A stretch of 64,000 bases of DNA from CALLPQ01 sp038531745 (GCA_038531745.1 JBCBBJ010000009.1:62001-126000); one strand, 5' to 3'; positions 17,635 to 27,680 are shown, counted from the stretch's first letter. Notes: generated from the sequence alone by a model not told the origin. Made by a program: numbers and translations.

Positions 17635-19353
17635 CTAAGGCGCGCCAAACCGCTCCCGCCAGTCTTCAACCGTTTCGTCGTCAACTTTTGCAAAGAGTAC
17701 ATCCGGTGGATGGAAAGCCATCCCTGCCTCAATAGTCGATAGCGCGTTAGTGCTATCGGTTGGCCACGCACCATTTAGTGCATGGATTGCCTCAACGTCA
17801 TCGGTGAATGTGCGATGCATTTTTTCACTGGTGAACGGGATGATTGGTGCAGAGACAATGGCAAAAAACCGGATCAGGTTCATACCCATGCGCACGCTAA
17901 CCGCCGCCTGATCGGGATCGGTCTTAAACGCCGTCCATGGTGCCGTGGTTTGCAGATATTCATTGCCGGCAACCCATATGGCACGCAACTCTGTGCACGC
18001 TTTGCGAAATTCCATCGCCTCAAGATAGCCCGTATAGGCTGTCAGTCGTTCATCCATCTGCTTGATGAGCGCCGCTTCGGCCGCTGTTGCCTTACCGCCG
18101 GTGGGAACAGTCTCACCGAATTTCGACTTACAAAAACGGGTAATTCTATTGACAAAATTGCCCAGCACATCGGCAAGGTCTTTGTTCACGACACTGACAA
18201 AATGCTCCAGCGTGAACGACGTATCATCAGACTCCGGCGCATTGGACATCAGATACCAGCGCCAATAATCAGGCGGGAGCAAATCCAGCGCCTGATCCAT
18301 AAAGATACCGCGTTTTTCGGATGTGGAGAATTTACCGCCATACCAGGTGAGCCAGTTGAGCGATTTTAGGGTGTCCACTGTCTTCCACGGTTCGCCGGAA
18401 CCAAGCAGTGTCGCGGGAAAAGACACCGTGTGGAACGCCACATTGTCTTTGCCCATAACTTGCACATAGCGCACATCATCTGCACCCGCATCGGTGCGCC
18501 ACCAGCGTTGCCAATCGTCACCTTTGTTTGACGCCCACTCCTGCGTGGCGGCGATATATTCGATGGGCGCGTCGAACCAGACGTAAAAGACTTTGGCTTC
18601 ATAACCCGGACGCGGCTCACCGTGCCGCGTAACGGGAATACCCCAATTCAAATCTCGGGTGATGGCGCGGTCCCGCAGGCCTTCCTTCAACCACTTCTGG
18701 GCGATTGAGCGCGTCAGTAACGGAAAGCTGTCTTTCGCGGCCAGCCAATCCTCAATTTGTGCCTGTTGTTTTGATTGCAATAGATAGAGATGGCGCGTCT
18801 CGCGCACTTCAACATCATGGGAGCCGGAAACGGCTGAGTACGGATCTTTCAGGTCTACGGGGTCAAGCAACCGTCCGCAATTATCGCATTGGTCGCCCCG
18901 CGCTTTTTCATAACCGCAATGGGGGCACGTTCCCTCCACATAGCGGTCGGGCAGAAACCGCGCATCGGTGTTGGAATAAACCTGCCGGTCGGTGCGCTCC
19001 TCAATCAGGCCCTGGTCCTCCAGCACATTGGCAAAATGCTGGGTAAGCGTATGGTTCGCCGGGTGGGAAGACCGGCCAAAATGATCGAAGGAAAGCCCGA
19101 ATGCCGCGCCTGCCGCCCGCTGCACCTCATATTGGGCGGCGCAATAATCGGCAACCGGCAACTCCGCCGCCGCCGCCGCCAATTCCGCTGGCGTACCATG
19201 TTCATCGGTGGCGCAAATAAAAACAGTCTCATGCCCGCGCGCCCGGCAAAACCGGGCGTAAACATCGGCTGGCAGCATGGAGCCAACCAGATTGCCAAGA
19301 TGTTTGATGCCATTGATGTAGGGCAAGGCGGAGGTAATAAGAACGCGTGTCAT
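17635..19353 (-). CDS. metG: Methionyl-tRNA synthetase
   Basis: This class I synthetase charges tRNA-Met. The 572-residue protein shows the HIGH-type signature YINGIKHLGN near the start and two zinc pairs in CPHCGYEKARGDQCDNCG. The KMSKS loop reads KFSTSEKRG, a variant typical of the KFSTS subgroup. It ends after the anticodon-binding helical domain and lacks the C-terminal EMAP-type dimerisation domain of the longer E. coli form. ATG 19353 begins MTRVLITSALPY. It converges with the M56 gene across a 209-base gap. Function is secure. Confidence 0.96.
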   Translation of the reverse strand: MTRVLITSALPYINGIKHLGNLVGSMLPADVYARFCRARGHETVFICATDEHGTPAELAAAAAELPVADYCAAQYEVQRAAGAAFGLSFDHFGRSSHPANHTLTQHFANVLEDQGLIEERTDRQVYSNTDARFLPDRYVEGTCPHCGYEKARGDQCDNCGRLLDPVDLKDPYSAVSGSHDVEVRETRHLYLLQSKQQAQIEDWLAAKDSFPLLTRSIAQKWLKEGLRDRAITRDLNWGIPVTRHGEPRPGYEAKVFYVWFDAPIEYIAATQEWASNKGDDWQRWWRTDAGADDVRYVQVMGKDNVAFHTVSFPATLLGSGEPWKTVDTLKSLNWLTWYGGKFSTSEKRGIFMDQALDLLPPDYWRWYLMSNAPESDDTSFTLEHFVSVVNKDLADVLGNFVNRITRFCKSKFGETVPTGGKATAAEAALIKQMDERLTAYTGYLEAMEFRKACTELRAIWVAGNEYLQTTAPWTAFKTDPDQAAVSVRMGMNLIRFFAIVSAPIIPFTSEKMHRTFTDDVEAIHALNGAWPTDSTNALSTIEAGMAFHPPDVLFAKVDDETVEDWRERFGAP

Positions 19354-19456
19354 GGCACTGGGGTAGGCGATAACCCTGCATTGCTCAAGGGTATGATCGC
19401 TTAACAGGACCTACGTTCGGCGAGATGATCGCAAGGCGCCCCGCCCCGAGGCGCGC

Positions 19457-19738
19457 TTACTTCATCGGGATCATCTGTACGTCAATGACCGCGTTGCCGC
19501 CGGCGGGGTCGATATCGATTTTGTTATAGGCCTTGCGAACCACCGCCTCGCCCACCTGGAGTTCCTGGGTGGTGCCGTCAAATTTTACTTTGACCTCATT
19601 GGCGCGGCTCATGCCTTCCGGCGGCATATCCCACAGGAAATGCACAGAAAACATCACCCCGCCGCCCTTTTTGTTTTCGTATAATCGCCAGGTGCGATCG
19701 ACAAACAGCTTTGAAAGCGCGATTTTTTCACCATCCAT
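19457..19738 (-). CDS. Small conserved-looking protein of unknown function
   Basis: The 93-residue protein has no signal peptide or membrane helix. It begins MDGEKIALSKLFVDRTWRLY and is built of short predicted strands (VMFSVHFLWDMPPEG, ANEVKVKFDG) with a mixed charge pattern. ATG 19738 lies 6 bases after AAAGGGG, a good ribosome site, and codon use matches the neighbours, which supports a real gene. It stands alone on the minus strand between metG and a DNA glycosylase gene. I do not recognise the family and propose no function. Confidence 0.7.
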   Translation of the reverse strand: MDGEKIALSKLFVDRTWRLYENKKGGGVMFSVHFLWDMPPEGMSRANEVKVKFDGTTQELQVGEAVVRKAYNKIDIDPAGGNAVIDVQMIPMK

Positions 19739-19815
19739 GTGAAACCCCTTTGTCTGCCCATGCTGAAGCCTAGCGTAATCGGGAGCGCGTGCAAATGCCG
19801 ACTTTTAGACAAGGA

Positions 19816-20451
19816 TCAGACGGGATCACGCTGGCGGATATGGGCGTAATAGGTCCACAAAATGTGGGCTGCCAATCCGCGCCAGGGGGCCCAGCCTTCG
19901 GCAATGTCGTTAAGCATGGCCGAGGAGGGTTTTTCGGGAAGGCCCGCCGCGTGGGCATAGGCATGTTCCATGGCGATGTCGCCCGGGGGCCAAATATCAA
20001 CCCGCCCCTCGCAAAACAAAAGATATATCCCCGCACTCCACGGGCCAACGCCTTTCAGCGTGGTGAGAAGCAACCGGGCCGCATCATCATCGGCGCGGGC
20101 CACAGCCGCGAAGGAAAACCGGCGCGCTCTCACCGCTTCGGCAAGGCAATGAACATAGTGGGCCTTTTGACGGGTGAGGCCGAGCGTGCGCAAATGCTCT
20201 TCGCCTAATGCCAAGACTCGCGCAGCCGTCAGCGGCTTTACCCCCGCCCGGCAGCGCGACCAAATCGCCTGGGCGCTGGCAACGGAAACCTGCTGTTCCA
20301 CGATAATCCGGAAAAGCGCGGCAAAACCTTCGGGGCGTTTACGAATATGCGGCACACGGATCGCCGCCAGGGCCGTCGCCAAGGCGGAATCGCGCGCCGC
20401 GAGAAGCGTGCAAGGGGCCCTCACATCCCCAAAAATATCCGTTTGGCCCAT
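19816..20451 (-). CDS. HhH-GPD DNA glycosylase (3-methyladenine type)
   Basis: This 211-residue repair enzyme of the AlkA/MagIII type excises alkylated bases. The helix-hairpin-helix is LKGVGPWSAGIYLLF, followed by the Gly/Pro loop and catalytic Asp in WPPGDIAM. The N-terminal half carries the RIIVEQQVSVASAQAIWSR segment typical of the family. ATG 20451 follows AAGGG and gives a normal length; the frame stays open another 83 codons upstream, but that would overlap the divergent cobT. The exact lesion specificity cannot be read from the sequence. Confidence 0.88.
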   Translation of the reverse strand: MGQTDIFGDVRAPCTLLAARDSALATALAAIRVPHIRKRPEGFAALFRIIVEQQVSVASAQAIWSRCRAGVKPLTAARVLALGEEHLRTLGLTRQKAHYVHCLAEAVRARRFSFAAVARADDDAARLLLTTLKGVGPWSAGIYLLFCEGRVDIWPPGDIAMEHAYAHAAGLPEKPSSAMLNDIAEGWAPWRGLAAHILWTYYAHIRQRDPV

Positions 20452-20586
20452 GCCCTTTTCCCTTATCCGCGCCATCATTGGGCACAATCTGATGCCGGTC
20501 GAGCCCCCTAAAACGACCAGCGCGACAAACCAATCAATGTCCGCCCGGCCCGTTGAGAATATTGGCCAGCGCAGTATGGTCCACCC

Positions 20587-22440
20587 ATGAACCGAGGCGA
20601 ACAAATCCGCGAGGCGTTCAAACGCGCCCTGTTGCAGACCACCAAAGCCATTGCTGCTTCCGAGGAGGCAGAGGTGAGCTTTGGCGGTGACCACCCCCAT
20701 GTGAGCGGGAAGACAGCGCGCATTCCCCTGCCGGAACGGGTGTTAACCCGGGAGACCGCTGCCATTACCCGCGGCGAAGCCGACGCGGCGGCCCTGCGCA
20801 TGGCGTATCATAACCCCCAGGCGCATGCGCGATTAATGCCGAAAAATGCCGCTGGGCGCATTGTGTTTACCGCTTTGGAAAATGCCCGGGTTGAAGCCCT
20901 TGGCGCGCGCGCCCTCACAGGGGTGGGAGACAATCTCGCCGCCGCACTGGAAAAGACGTTTTCCCAGAAGGACTATGACAATCGTAGCGACAATGATGTG
21001 ACGCCGCTGGCCGATGTGGCCGCCTTAAAAGTGCGTGAGGCTCTCACCGGGCGCACGCCCCCTGCCTCCGCCGAACCGCACATGGAGTTTTGGTCGCGCC
21101 AGTTGGATGCCAAAGCCGCAAGCTCCCTGGCGGCGCTGGCAAAGATCAATGCCCTTGATGATCAAGAAGCGTTTGCCGTGCTAACCCGCAATTTGCTGCG
21201 GGATCTTGACCTTGATGACGAGGAAGAGGGCAATCAGGAACAAGAAGATAGCGAAAGTGAAGAGCAGAACGAAGACGAGGAAAACCAGAACGATCAATCA
21301 CCCGATGATGAGGATAGCGACCCCACGGCGGAGAATCCGGATGATGCCCTACCCGATGGGGATGATGCCGCCGATGGCGAGGCGGACCTGTCAGAGCAGG
21401 ACTATGATTTTTCTTCTGAGGATGATGACCAGCCCGATGAGGAGGGGCAGTCCGTGGTGGGGCGCATGCCGCAATCGGGCGACACGGGTGAAAAATATCG
21501 TCCCTATACCATGGAATTTGATGAGATCGCTGACGCCGCCGATCTATGTGACCCGGAAGAGTTAGAACGCTTGCGCAAAACCCTCGACCGGCAGTTGGAG
21601 AATTTCCATACCGTGGTGTCGCGCCTCGCCAATCAATTGCAACGCAAATTGTTGGCCCAACAAAACCGCAGCTGGGTTTTTGACTTGGACGAGGGTGTTC
21701 TTGATGCTGCGCGGCTTGCCCGGGTTGTCATTGATCCGATGCAACCGCTTTCGTTCAAACAGGAAAAAGATCAGGAGTTTCGCGATACGGTTGTAACGCT
21801 CCTGATTGATAATTCCGGTTCCATGCGCGGGCGGCCCATCACCATCGCCGCAATCTGCGCCGATATTCTGGCCCGCACATTGGAGCGGTGCGCGGTGAAA
21901 GTTGAGCTTTTGGGCTTTACCACCCGTGCCTGGAAAGGCGGCATGGCCCGGGAGAAATGGGTCAATGATAACCGCCCCGCCAAACCCGGACGGCTCAATG
22001 ATCTGCGCCATATCATCTATAAGTCTGCCGATGCGCCGTGGCGGCGGGCGCGCTCGTCCCTCGGTCTTATGATGAAAGAAGGCATCCTGAAGGAGAATAT
22101 CGATGGCGAGGCGCTTCTTTGGGCCCATGATCGCCTGATCGGACGACCAGAAACACGGCGTATCTTGATGGTTATCTCTGACGGGGCGCCGGTTGACGAC
22201 ACAACATCATCGGCCAATGGCGGCGCCTATCTGGAGCGGCATTTGCGCGATGTGATCGAATATATTGAAACCCGCTCCCCGGTGGAATTGCTGGCCATTG
22301 GTATCGGCCATGATGTGACGCGGTGGTATGACCGTGCCCTGACAATTGCCGATGTTGACCAATTGGGGAGCGCCATGGTGGATAAACTCGCCGAGCTTTT
22401 TGACGAGGACCCGCAAAACCCTGGCGCATCCCGGCGGTAA
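20587..22440 (+). CDS. cobT: Cobaltochelatase subunit CobT
   Basis: CobT partners with the AAA+ subunit CobS and catalytic CobN to insert cobalt into hydrogenobyrinate a,c-diamide in aerobic cobalamin synthesis. The 617-residue protein has the CobT N-terminal domain (about 1-200) and a strongly acidic Asp/Glu linker (about 210-300). A C-terminal von Willebrand A domain carries the metal site D408-N-S410-G-S412. No cobS or cobN gene is in the window; cobS commonly precedes cobT, but here a DNA glycosylase gene lies divergently. The following esterase-like gene starts 4 bases after the stop, so the two are probably co-transcribed. Confidence 0.93.
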   Translation: MNRGEQIREAFKRALLQTTKAIAASEEAEVSFGGDHPHVSGKTARIPLPERVLTRETAAITRGEADAAALRMAYHNPQAHARLMPKNAAGRIVFTALENARVEALGARALTGVGDNLAAALEKTFSQKDYDNRSDNDVTPLADVAALKVREALTGRTPPASAEPHMEFWSRQLDAKAASSLAALAKINALDDQEAFAVLTRNLLRDLDLDDEEEGNQEQEDSESEEQNEDEENQNDQSPDDEDSDPTAENPDDALPDGDDAADGEADLSEQDYDFSSEDDDQPDEEGQSVVGRMPQSGDTGEKYRPYTMEFDEIADAADLCDPEELERLRKTLDRQLENFHTVVSRLANQLQRKLLAQQNRSWVFDLDEGVLDAARLARVVIDPMQPLSFKQEKDQEFRDTVVTLLIDNSGSMRGRPITIAAICADILARTLERCAVKVELLGFTTRAWKGGMAREKWVNDNRPAKPGRLNDLRHIIYKSADAPWRRARSSLGLMMKEGILKENIDGEALLWAHDRLIGRPETRRILMVISDGAPVDDTTSSANGGAYLERHLRDVIEYIETRSPVELLAIGIGHDVTRWYDRALTIADVDQLGSAMVDKLAELFDEDPQNPGASRR

Positions 22441-22444
22441 GATC

Positions 22445-23467
22445 ATGATACGGGCGGTAATCGGCATCGTTGTTGTCGTCAGTGTGCTCAGCGTTGCTTT
22501 TGTTCACCACGGGCATCAGCTTTTTGAGCGAGAAGGGGTACCGCTTGCCGCCGGTGAATGGACCGATATCGCTGCCACGGTCGCGCGCCATCCACTGACC
22601 GCGGAAGCATCCGTGGACGTACCCGTACAACGCGGCTTGCTAACCTATCGCGGCGGTCTTGAACTGAAGAGTGAGCATCCTGCCTTTGGCGGGTTTTCTG
22701 GTTTTGACGTGGGCGCCGATGGGCAATCCTTCACCGCCCTGTCGGATCGAGGGTTCTGGCTTGAGGGCACACTGATCCATGATGTGGACGGAACGCTCAC
22801 CGACGTGAGCGATCTGCGTATGGCGCCGCTCACCGATGATCAGGGGGCAGCGCTGCAGGGCCGTGCCGCCGATAGTGAAGGCTTGCATCCCACCGGCGAA
22901 GGGTTTCTCGTTTCCTTTGAACGCGAACCGCGTGTGGCGCATTATCGCCGACAGGCAGCAAAGCCACCTGTTCTTGACCGAATCATAGTCAATTATGGCG
23001 CGCTTGACCATTTGCGTACCAATCAATCCCTTGAGGGGGTCACCCGCAGTGAGCGGGGCCAGATCATCGTCGGTGTCCAGCATAATAAGGACCGCCCCGA
23101 CCAGCATCAGTTTTACCGGTCACCGCATGATGCGTTTTATCTGGCGCGCACCAAACCTTTTTATCTGACAGAAATCGCGTTTCATCGCGCTCGGTTGTTT
23201 TTACTTGAGCGCCATTATTCAAAAAAGACCGGTCAGATGATCAGAGTATCGATGGCCACGGTGACGGGTACGGACTTACCATTAGAAACATCCACACCGG
23301 TTGAGCTTGCCCGGTTCGATGGCAGCGACAGAATAGATAATTTCGAAGGGATGGCGCTGCGCACCCACGATGGTCGAACGCAGATTTTCATGATCTCTGA
23401 TGATAACTTTAGTGGAAAGCAAAAAACCCTACTGATGCAATTTGACCTGAGCCCAGGCGTTGAATGA
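22445..23467 (+). CDS. Phytase-like esterase domain protein, exported
   Basis: The 340-residue protein begins with a hydrophobic signal or anchor (MIRAVIGIVVVVSVLSVAFV) and then has the phytase-like esterase domain: FGGFSGFDVGADGQSFTALSDRG in overlapping pieces, LHPTGEGFLVSFERE, and DNFEGMALRTHDG near the end. This beta-propeller-like family is often found next to cobT in alphaproteobacteria. ATG 22445 follows the cobT stop by 4 bases; the longer frame inside cobT is less likely. The true substrate of the family is not known to me. Likely periplasmic. Confidence 0.82.
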   Translation: MIRAVIGIVVVVSVLSVAFVHHGHQLFEREGVPLAAGEWTDIAATVARHPLTAEASVDVPVQRGLLTYRGGLELKSEHPAFGGFSGFDVGADGQSFTALSDRGFWLEGTLIHDVDGTLTDVSDLRMAPLTDDQGAALQGRAADSEGLHPTGEGFLVSFEREPRVAHYRRQAAKPPVLDRIIVNYGALDHLRTNQSLEGVTRSERGQIIVGVQHNKDRPDQHQFYRSPHDAFYLARTKPFYLTEIAFHRARLFLLERHYSKKTGQMIRVSMATVTGTDLPLETSTPVELARFDGSDRIDNFEGMALRTHDGRTQIFMISDDNFSGKQKTLLMQFDLSPGVE

Positions 23468-23624
23468 CAATGACTTTCGGTGATGCCGGTTTACGTTCCC
23501 GCGGTAGCGCGAGCGAGAGAGACACCCCGCGCACCGTGTATTTCCGATCCTAATATGTGGTGGCGGAGCTGGGGTGAATCTACGCGGCGGTCCCCTTTTC
23601 TACCCTGCGAAAACGGGTGTTATT

Positions 23625-25004
23625 CTAGCGTTTCTTTTTCTTGTTCTCATACGGATTATCCTGTTTTTTCAGGATCAGCCGAATCGGGACAGCCGGGATA
23701 TCAAAGGCCTCGCGGATGGCATTCACCAGATACCGCTTATAGGATGTGGGCACATCATCTGCCCGCGAACACTGGGCTACAAAGGTAGGAGGCCGTGTTT
23801 TCGTCTGGGCGATATAGCGAAATTTTATTCGCCGCCCGGAAACTGCCGGTGGTGGATGGCGACCGGTGGCCTCATGCAGCCAATCATTCAGATCGGGTGT
23901 TTTTATTCTTGCGTTCCAGTCGCGATAAACCGAAGTAACCGCTGGCATCAAGCCATTGATCCCCAAACCGGATTTCGCCGAAATCCTGATAATGGGCACT
24001 CGCGGTGCCTGCGGCAAAAGGCGGTCAACACGCTCACGGATATCGCGGAACGCTTCGTCACGATCAACCACAAGATCCCATTTATTGGCCACAAGAACGA
24101 GCGCACGCCCCTCCCGCATGCATAAGTCGGCCAGCGTCAACTCCTGTTTTTCCAGCGGTGTAAGCGCATCAAACATCAGGACACAGACTTCGGCGAATAC
24201 GATCGCGCGGATGGAATCGGCAACGGAGAGCTTCTCAAGTTTTTCCTGGACTTTAGCGCGCTTTCGCATGCCCGCCGTATCATAGAGTTTTACGGGCCAG
24301 TCACGGTCTTCGCCTTCCCACGTCCACTCAATACCAATGGCATCGCGGGTAATGCCAGCCTCCGGACCCACCAGCATCCTGTCTTCGCCGATAAGACGGT
24401 TGACCATTGTTGACTTTCCCGCATTGGGCCGACCGATAATCGCCACACGGAGTGGTTTTAACGGATCGTCCCAGGCAATTTCGTCTTCTTCGGCTTCGAG
24501 GCCCGCAAGCGGCGTCAGGTGAGGCTCCAACGCTTGGTAGAGATCCGACAAACCCTCCCCATGTTCCGCAGACAGACCAATGGGTTCACCCAAGCCCAGG
24601 CCATAGGCGTCGTAAAAACCGGCATCGGCCTGTTTGGCATCAACTTTATTGGCCACAAGAATGATCGGCTTGCCGCCGGCGCGCAAAAGCCCGGCAAAAC
24701 TCTCATCCATAGGCGTAACACCTGCCTTGGCGTCAATGATGAACAGGCAAACCGTGGCATCGTCCATGGCGATCTCGGTTTGCTGGCGCATGCGCCCTTC
24801 AAGCGCGTCAATGGGCGCGTCTTCAAGACCGGGGGTGTCGATCACCAAAAAATCAAGATCACCAAGCCGGGCAAGCCCTTCGCGGCGGTCGCGCGTCACC
24901 CCAGGCTGATCATCGACGAGGGCGAGGCGTTTGCCCACCAAACGGTTAAAAAGGGTGGACTTGCCCACATTAGGCCGCCCGATAAGCGCAACTTTGGCGG
25001 CCAT
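23625..25004 (-). CDS. der: Ribosome-associated GTPase Der (EngA)
   Basis: Der is a tandem-domain GTPase needed for 50S ribosome assembly. The 459-residue protein has two G domains, each with a P-loop: GRPNVGKSTLFN at the start and GRPNAGKSTMVN near residue 190. The matching DTPG/DTAG and NKVD/NKWD motifs are present. A KH-like C-terminal domain ends in a Lys-rich tail (NPYENKKKKR). ATG 25004 is preceded by GGAGAC at 8 bases. It follows bamB on the same strand, the usual alphaproteobacterial order, and the gap of 66 bases fits co-transcription. Confidence 0.97.
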   Translation of the reverse strand: MAAKVALIGRPNVGKSTLFNRLVGKRLALVDDQPGVTRDRREGLARLGDLDFLVIDTPGLEDAPIDALEGRMRQQTEIAMDDATVCLFIIDAKAGVTPMDESFAGLLRAGGKPIILVANKVDAKQADAGFYDAYGLGLGEPIGLSAEHGEGLSDLYQALEPHLTPLAGLEAEEDEIAWDDPLKPLRVAIIGRPNAGKSTMVNRLIGEDRMLVGPEAGITRDAIGIEWTWEGEDRDWPVKLYDTAGMRKRAKVQEKLEKLSVADSIRAIVFAEVCVLMFDALTPLEKQELTLADLCMREGRALVLVANKWDLVVDRDEAFRDIRERVDRLLPQAPRVPIIRISAKSGLGINGLMPAVTSVYRDWNARIKTPDLNDWLHEATGRHPPPAVSGRRIKFRYIAQTKTRPPTFVAQCSRADDVPTSYKRYLVNAIREAFDIPAVPIRLILKKQDNPYENKKKKR

Positions 25005-25070
25005 GGCTGGCAGTCTCCGAACGGGGTTTGGCCGGATGCACCGGCCCTAACCCCTCATAGGTAAGGGGTG

Positions 25071-26501
25071 TTATTGATAGGCGCGCAGCTTGCCTTTTTG
25101 GGTCAGCACATAGATCTTTTCACCAGAAACCACAGGGGAGACGAGCGAGCCTTCCTTGATCTTTTTGGTTTCGACGATTTCGCCGTCGGTGGGGTCAACC
25201 TTCACCAGTTCGCCTACGGACGAAACAAGAACCAGATGATCCCCGGCAAGCACCGGCCCGGCCCAGGCGATCCGCCCCTTTTTCTTTTTGACTTTTTCGT
25301 GTTTGCGCAATTGCGAGACCCACACGATTGCGCCATGTTCCCGCGAGACACAGACAAGTTCAGAATCGACCGACACGAGATAGATAAAGTCGCCAGCGAC
25401 CCAGGGCATCTGTAGCCCGGCAACGCTTACCGCCCAGACCCGGTCACCCGACCGAATATCAATGGCAACCAATTGGCCCGCATGGCTGACCGCATAAACA
25501 AGACCGCGGTCAATCACCGGACTACCGGCAATATCATTTAAGGTGGAAAGCGCCGTAAGCTGAGCATTGCGCACTAGTGAGTCTGTCCAGAGCGGACGCC
25601 CGTTCTCGGTCAGGAACGCCACAAGCTCGCCCGAAGAAAACGGCGCGACCACAAGATCACCCGCCGCCGCTGCGCTAGAGGACGACAGGATGCGTGCTGC
25701 TTCCTCAAAGGACTGGAAGTTCCATTTTTTTTCGCCGGTTTCCTGATCGAATGACAGAAAATCATTGGTGATGGTGGTGGCATAGACTGCGCCGCGATAG
25801 GCCGTGGGCGGGGTGCGGATGGGTGCATCGGTTTTGGTCAGCCATTCTTGCTCGCCAGTGTCGGCATCCAGCGCAGCAACAAAGCCAAAGCCGGAGCTTA
25901 CAAAGATTTTCCCGCCCTCATAGGCAACACCGCCGCCGAAGCCTTCCTGGGCAGCCTTTGGGCGTTGAAACATTTCCTGGACGCGGAACCGTTCGCTCAC
26001 ATCCTGCGTCAATTCAGTGCGCCAAACGAGGGAGCCATCCGCTTCGTCAAAAGCGGTCACTTTGGCTTCAGCGTCCACAACGAAGACTTTGCCATCGGCG
26101 ATCACGGGCGGCGCAAGCACCAATTCCAACCGGTTAGAGGCTTTGCCCACATCTGCTTGCCAGGCAAGCTCAAAGCCGAGATCGGCGCTCAGATGATGGA
26201 GCGTGTGGTCGGCCTCGCCGCCAGGCTGTGGCCAGGAATTGTTCACATAAGAAGGCGGTGTACTGACGGAAAGGCCCGCATACCGCGCATCTGCCTTAAC
26301 GATATCTTCCAGCGCCAGCACCGGGATACGGCCATCATCATTTAGGTCAATTTCGGTGGTATCGTCGCCGCCAAAAAGCCCGCCGCCCAGCGGCCCGCCC
26401 GAACACCCAGCAACCGCGGCGAGGCCAAGGGCGCCGAGCGCGGTGCGGGTTAAGGGTTTGGGAGCTTGGAAAAAGCTGGAGACAAAAGTGGAAAAACGCA
26501 T
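25071..26501 (-). CDS. bamB: Outer-membrane assembly lipoprotein BamB
   Basis: BamB is a lipoprotein of the beta-barrel assembly machine; its PQQ-type propeller contacts BamA. The 476-residue protein has a signal peptide ending in a lipobox (LAAVAGC) and then a Gly-rich stretch. Propeller blades carry the repeating pattern of Asp/Gly and Trp (DEADGSLVWRT, DADTGEQEWLT, DQETGEKKWNF, DIRSGDRVWAV). It lies between the yfgM-like gene and der, a well-known arrangement. No strong ribosome site precedes ATG 26501, but the signal peptide fits it. The call is strong on fold and context. Confidence 0.92.
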   Translation of the reverse strand: MRFSTFVSSFFQAPKPLTRTALGALGLAAVAGCSGGPLGGGLFGGDDTTEIDLNDDGRIPVLALEDIVKADARYAGLSVSTPPSYVNNSWPQPGGEADHTLHHLSADLGFELAWQADVGKASNRLELVLAPPVIADGKVFVVDAEAKVTAFDEADGSLVWRTELTQDVSERFRVQEMFQRPKAAQEGFGGGVAYEGGKIFVSSGFGFVAALDADTGEQEWLTKTDAPIRTPPTAYRGAVYATTITNDFLSFDQETGEKKWNFQSFEEAARILSSSSAAAAGDLVVAPFSSGELVAFLTENGRPLWTDSLVRNAQLTALSTLNDIAGSPVIDRGLVYAVSHAGQLVAIDIRSGDRVWAVSVAGLQMPWVAGDFIYLVSVDSELVCVSREHGAIVWVSQLRKHEKVKKKKGRIAWAGPVLAGDHLVLVSSVGELVKVDPTDGEIVETKKIKEGSLVSPVVSGEKIYVLTQKGKLRAYQ

Positions 26502-26658
26502 AGGAAACTTGCCTGATCATCGAACGGGTGAGCAACTCACCGGGAATGCCATGTCTATTGAGCACGGACCGGCGCAAATAACAATTTGTCGGCGCGCTGA
26601 CTGCTATCGAATGAAGTGTATCGCCAAACCGTGCCGATTTTGTGGTGACGGATGGTCT

Positions 26659-27534
26659 CTACCGATCACGACCGGGCTTGCCCGGATCCTCTTGGGGTGC
26701 TTCGGCGTCTGGGATCTCGGGGTCTAGTATCTCGACGCCATCAACCGCCGGTATCGCGATGGGTGCCGCCTCGCTAGCCTCGTCAACGTTTTCAGCGTTT
26801 GGGGTTTCATCACCCACCGTCGTGCCCAGCGTTTCCAGCAGATCCTCAACCCGTGTCTTACCGGAGATATTGGCGCCATCACGGCCAGCGCGCGCAACCA
26901 CCGCAAACTCCCCCGCGCGCGATTTCAAGATTGCCGGGACGTCTGGGTTCAAGGCCAGAAAATCAAACGCCTGAATGGCGGCTTCATAATCATCATCCTT
27001 GATCGCCGCGAGGGCAACAACCTCACGGGCATAATAACCAAGCGGACTTAACGCGTTCGGCAGGTCGCCAAGATCGTCCGTCACCGCTTTGCGCCCGCCA
27101 TTATCAAGGGACAAATACGCGGCGCGTAGGCGGGCGAGGTCGCGTAAGCCATCGCTCACCGCCTCATTGGCGATGACATCGCGGTATAACCGATAAGCCT
27201 GGGCCGTATCGCCATCACGGGCCAGCAAGGGCGCCCGCTGAAAAGCTGCCAGCGCGGCATAGCCGGGCGCATCGCTTTGCGTCACTGCACTGAGGAGCTC
27301 TTCGCCGCTTGCGGGCGCATCTTCCAAAGCCAGCAGCGCCTCGTGATAGGCAAGCGCGCCTTTTTCTGCAGCAGCTTCTTTTTGGCTTGAATAAACCTGC
27401 CATCCCGCGACGGCCATCACGATTGCAACACCAAAGCCGATCAGGATAGGGCCAATCTGGCGGATCACCTTCATTTGGCGTTCTTCGGCAAGTTCCTGGT
27501 CTACTTCGCGTAATGTGCTGTCTTCTGACGTCAC
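26659..27534 (-). CDS. YfgM-like membrane protein with TPR-like domain
   Basis: The 291-residue protein has a short cytoplasmic N-terminus, one membrane helix (IGPILIGFGVAIVMAVAGWQV), and a helical tetratricopeptide-like region (about 60-220) as in YfgM/DUF2133, which links the Sec translocon to periplasmic chaperones. An acidic, Pro-rich C-terminal tail follows (PAVDGVEILDPEIPDAEA). The start is GTG 27534, 8 bases after AGGA; a longer frame upstream would run into the divergent promoter region. It precedes bamB and der on the same strand. Function by family is likely envelope protein quality control. Confidence 0.85.
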   Translation of the reverse strand: MTSEDSTLREVDQELAEERQMKVIRQIGPILIGFGVAIVMAVAGWQVYSSQKEAAAEKGALAYHEALLALEDAPASGEELLSAVTQSDAPGYAALAAFQRAPLLARDGDTAQAYRLYRDVIANEAVSDGLRDLARLRAAYLSLDNGGRKAVTDDLGDLPNALSPLGYYAREVVALAAIKDDDYEAAIQAFDFLALNPDVPAILKSRAGEFAVVARAGRDGANISGKTRVEDLLETLGTTVGDETPNAENVDEASEAAPIAIPAVDGVEILDPEIPDAEAPQEDPGKPGRDR

Positions 27535-27680
27535 CGTTTTCGTCCTGTGTTTGCGAGGGCATCCTTTGCCGGTGTGGTTGCCATTGGCACCCGCCAGCGA
27601 AGGCCGTACATATCTGTCTTTCAACACTGGCGCAATCACTGGCGCACTCGCGTGATCGGCAACGGGGAGCGGAGGATTTT

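Noticed and set aside
17485..17742. 85-codon plus frame in the gap before metG
   Set aside because: It overlaps the 3' end of metG on the other strand; the sequence is low in conserved features and lacks a ribosome site.
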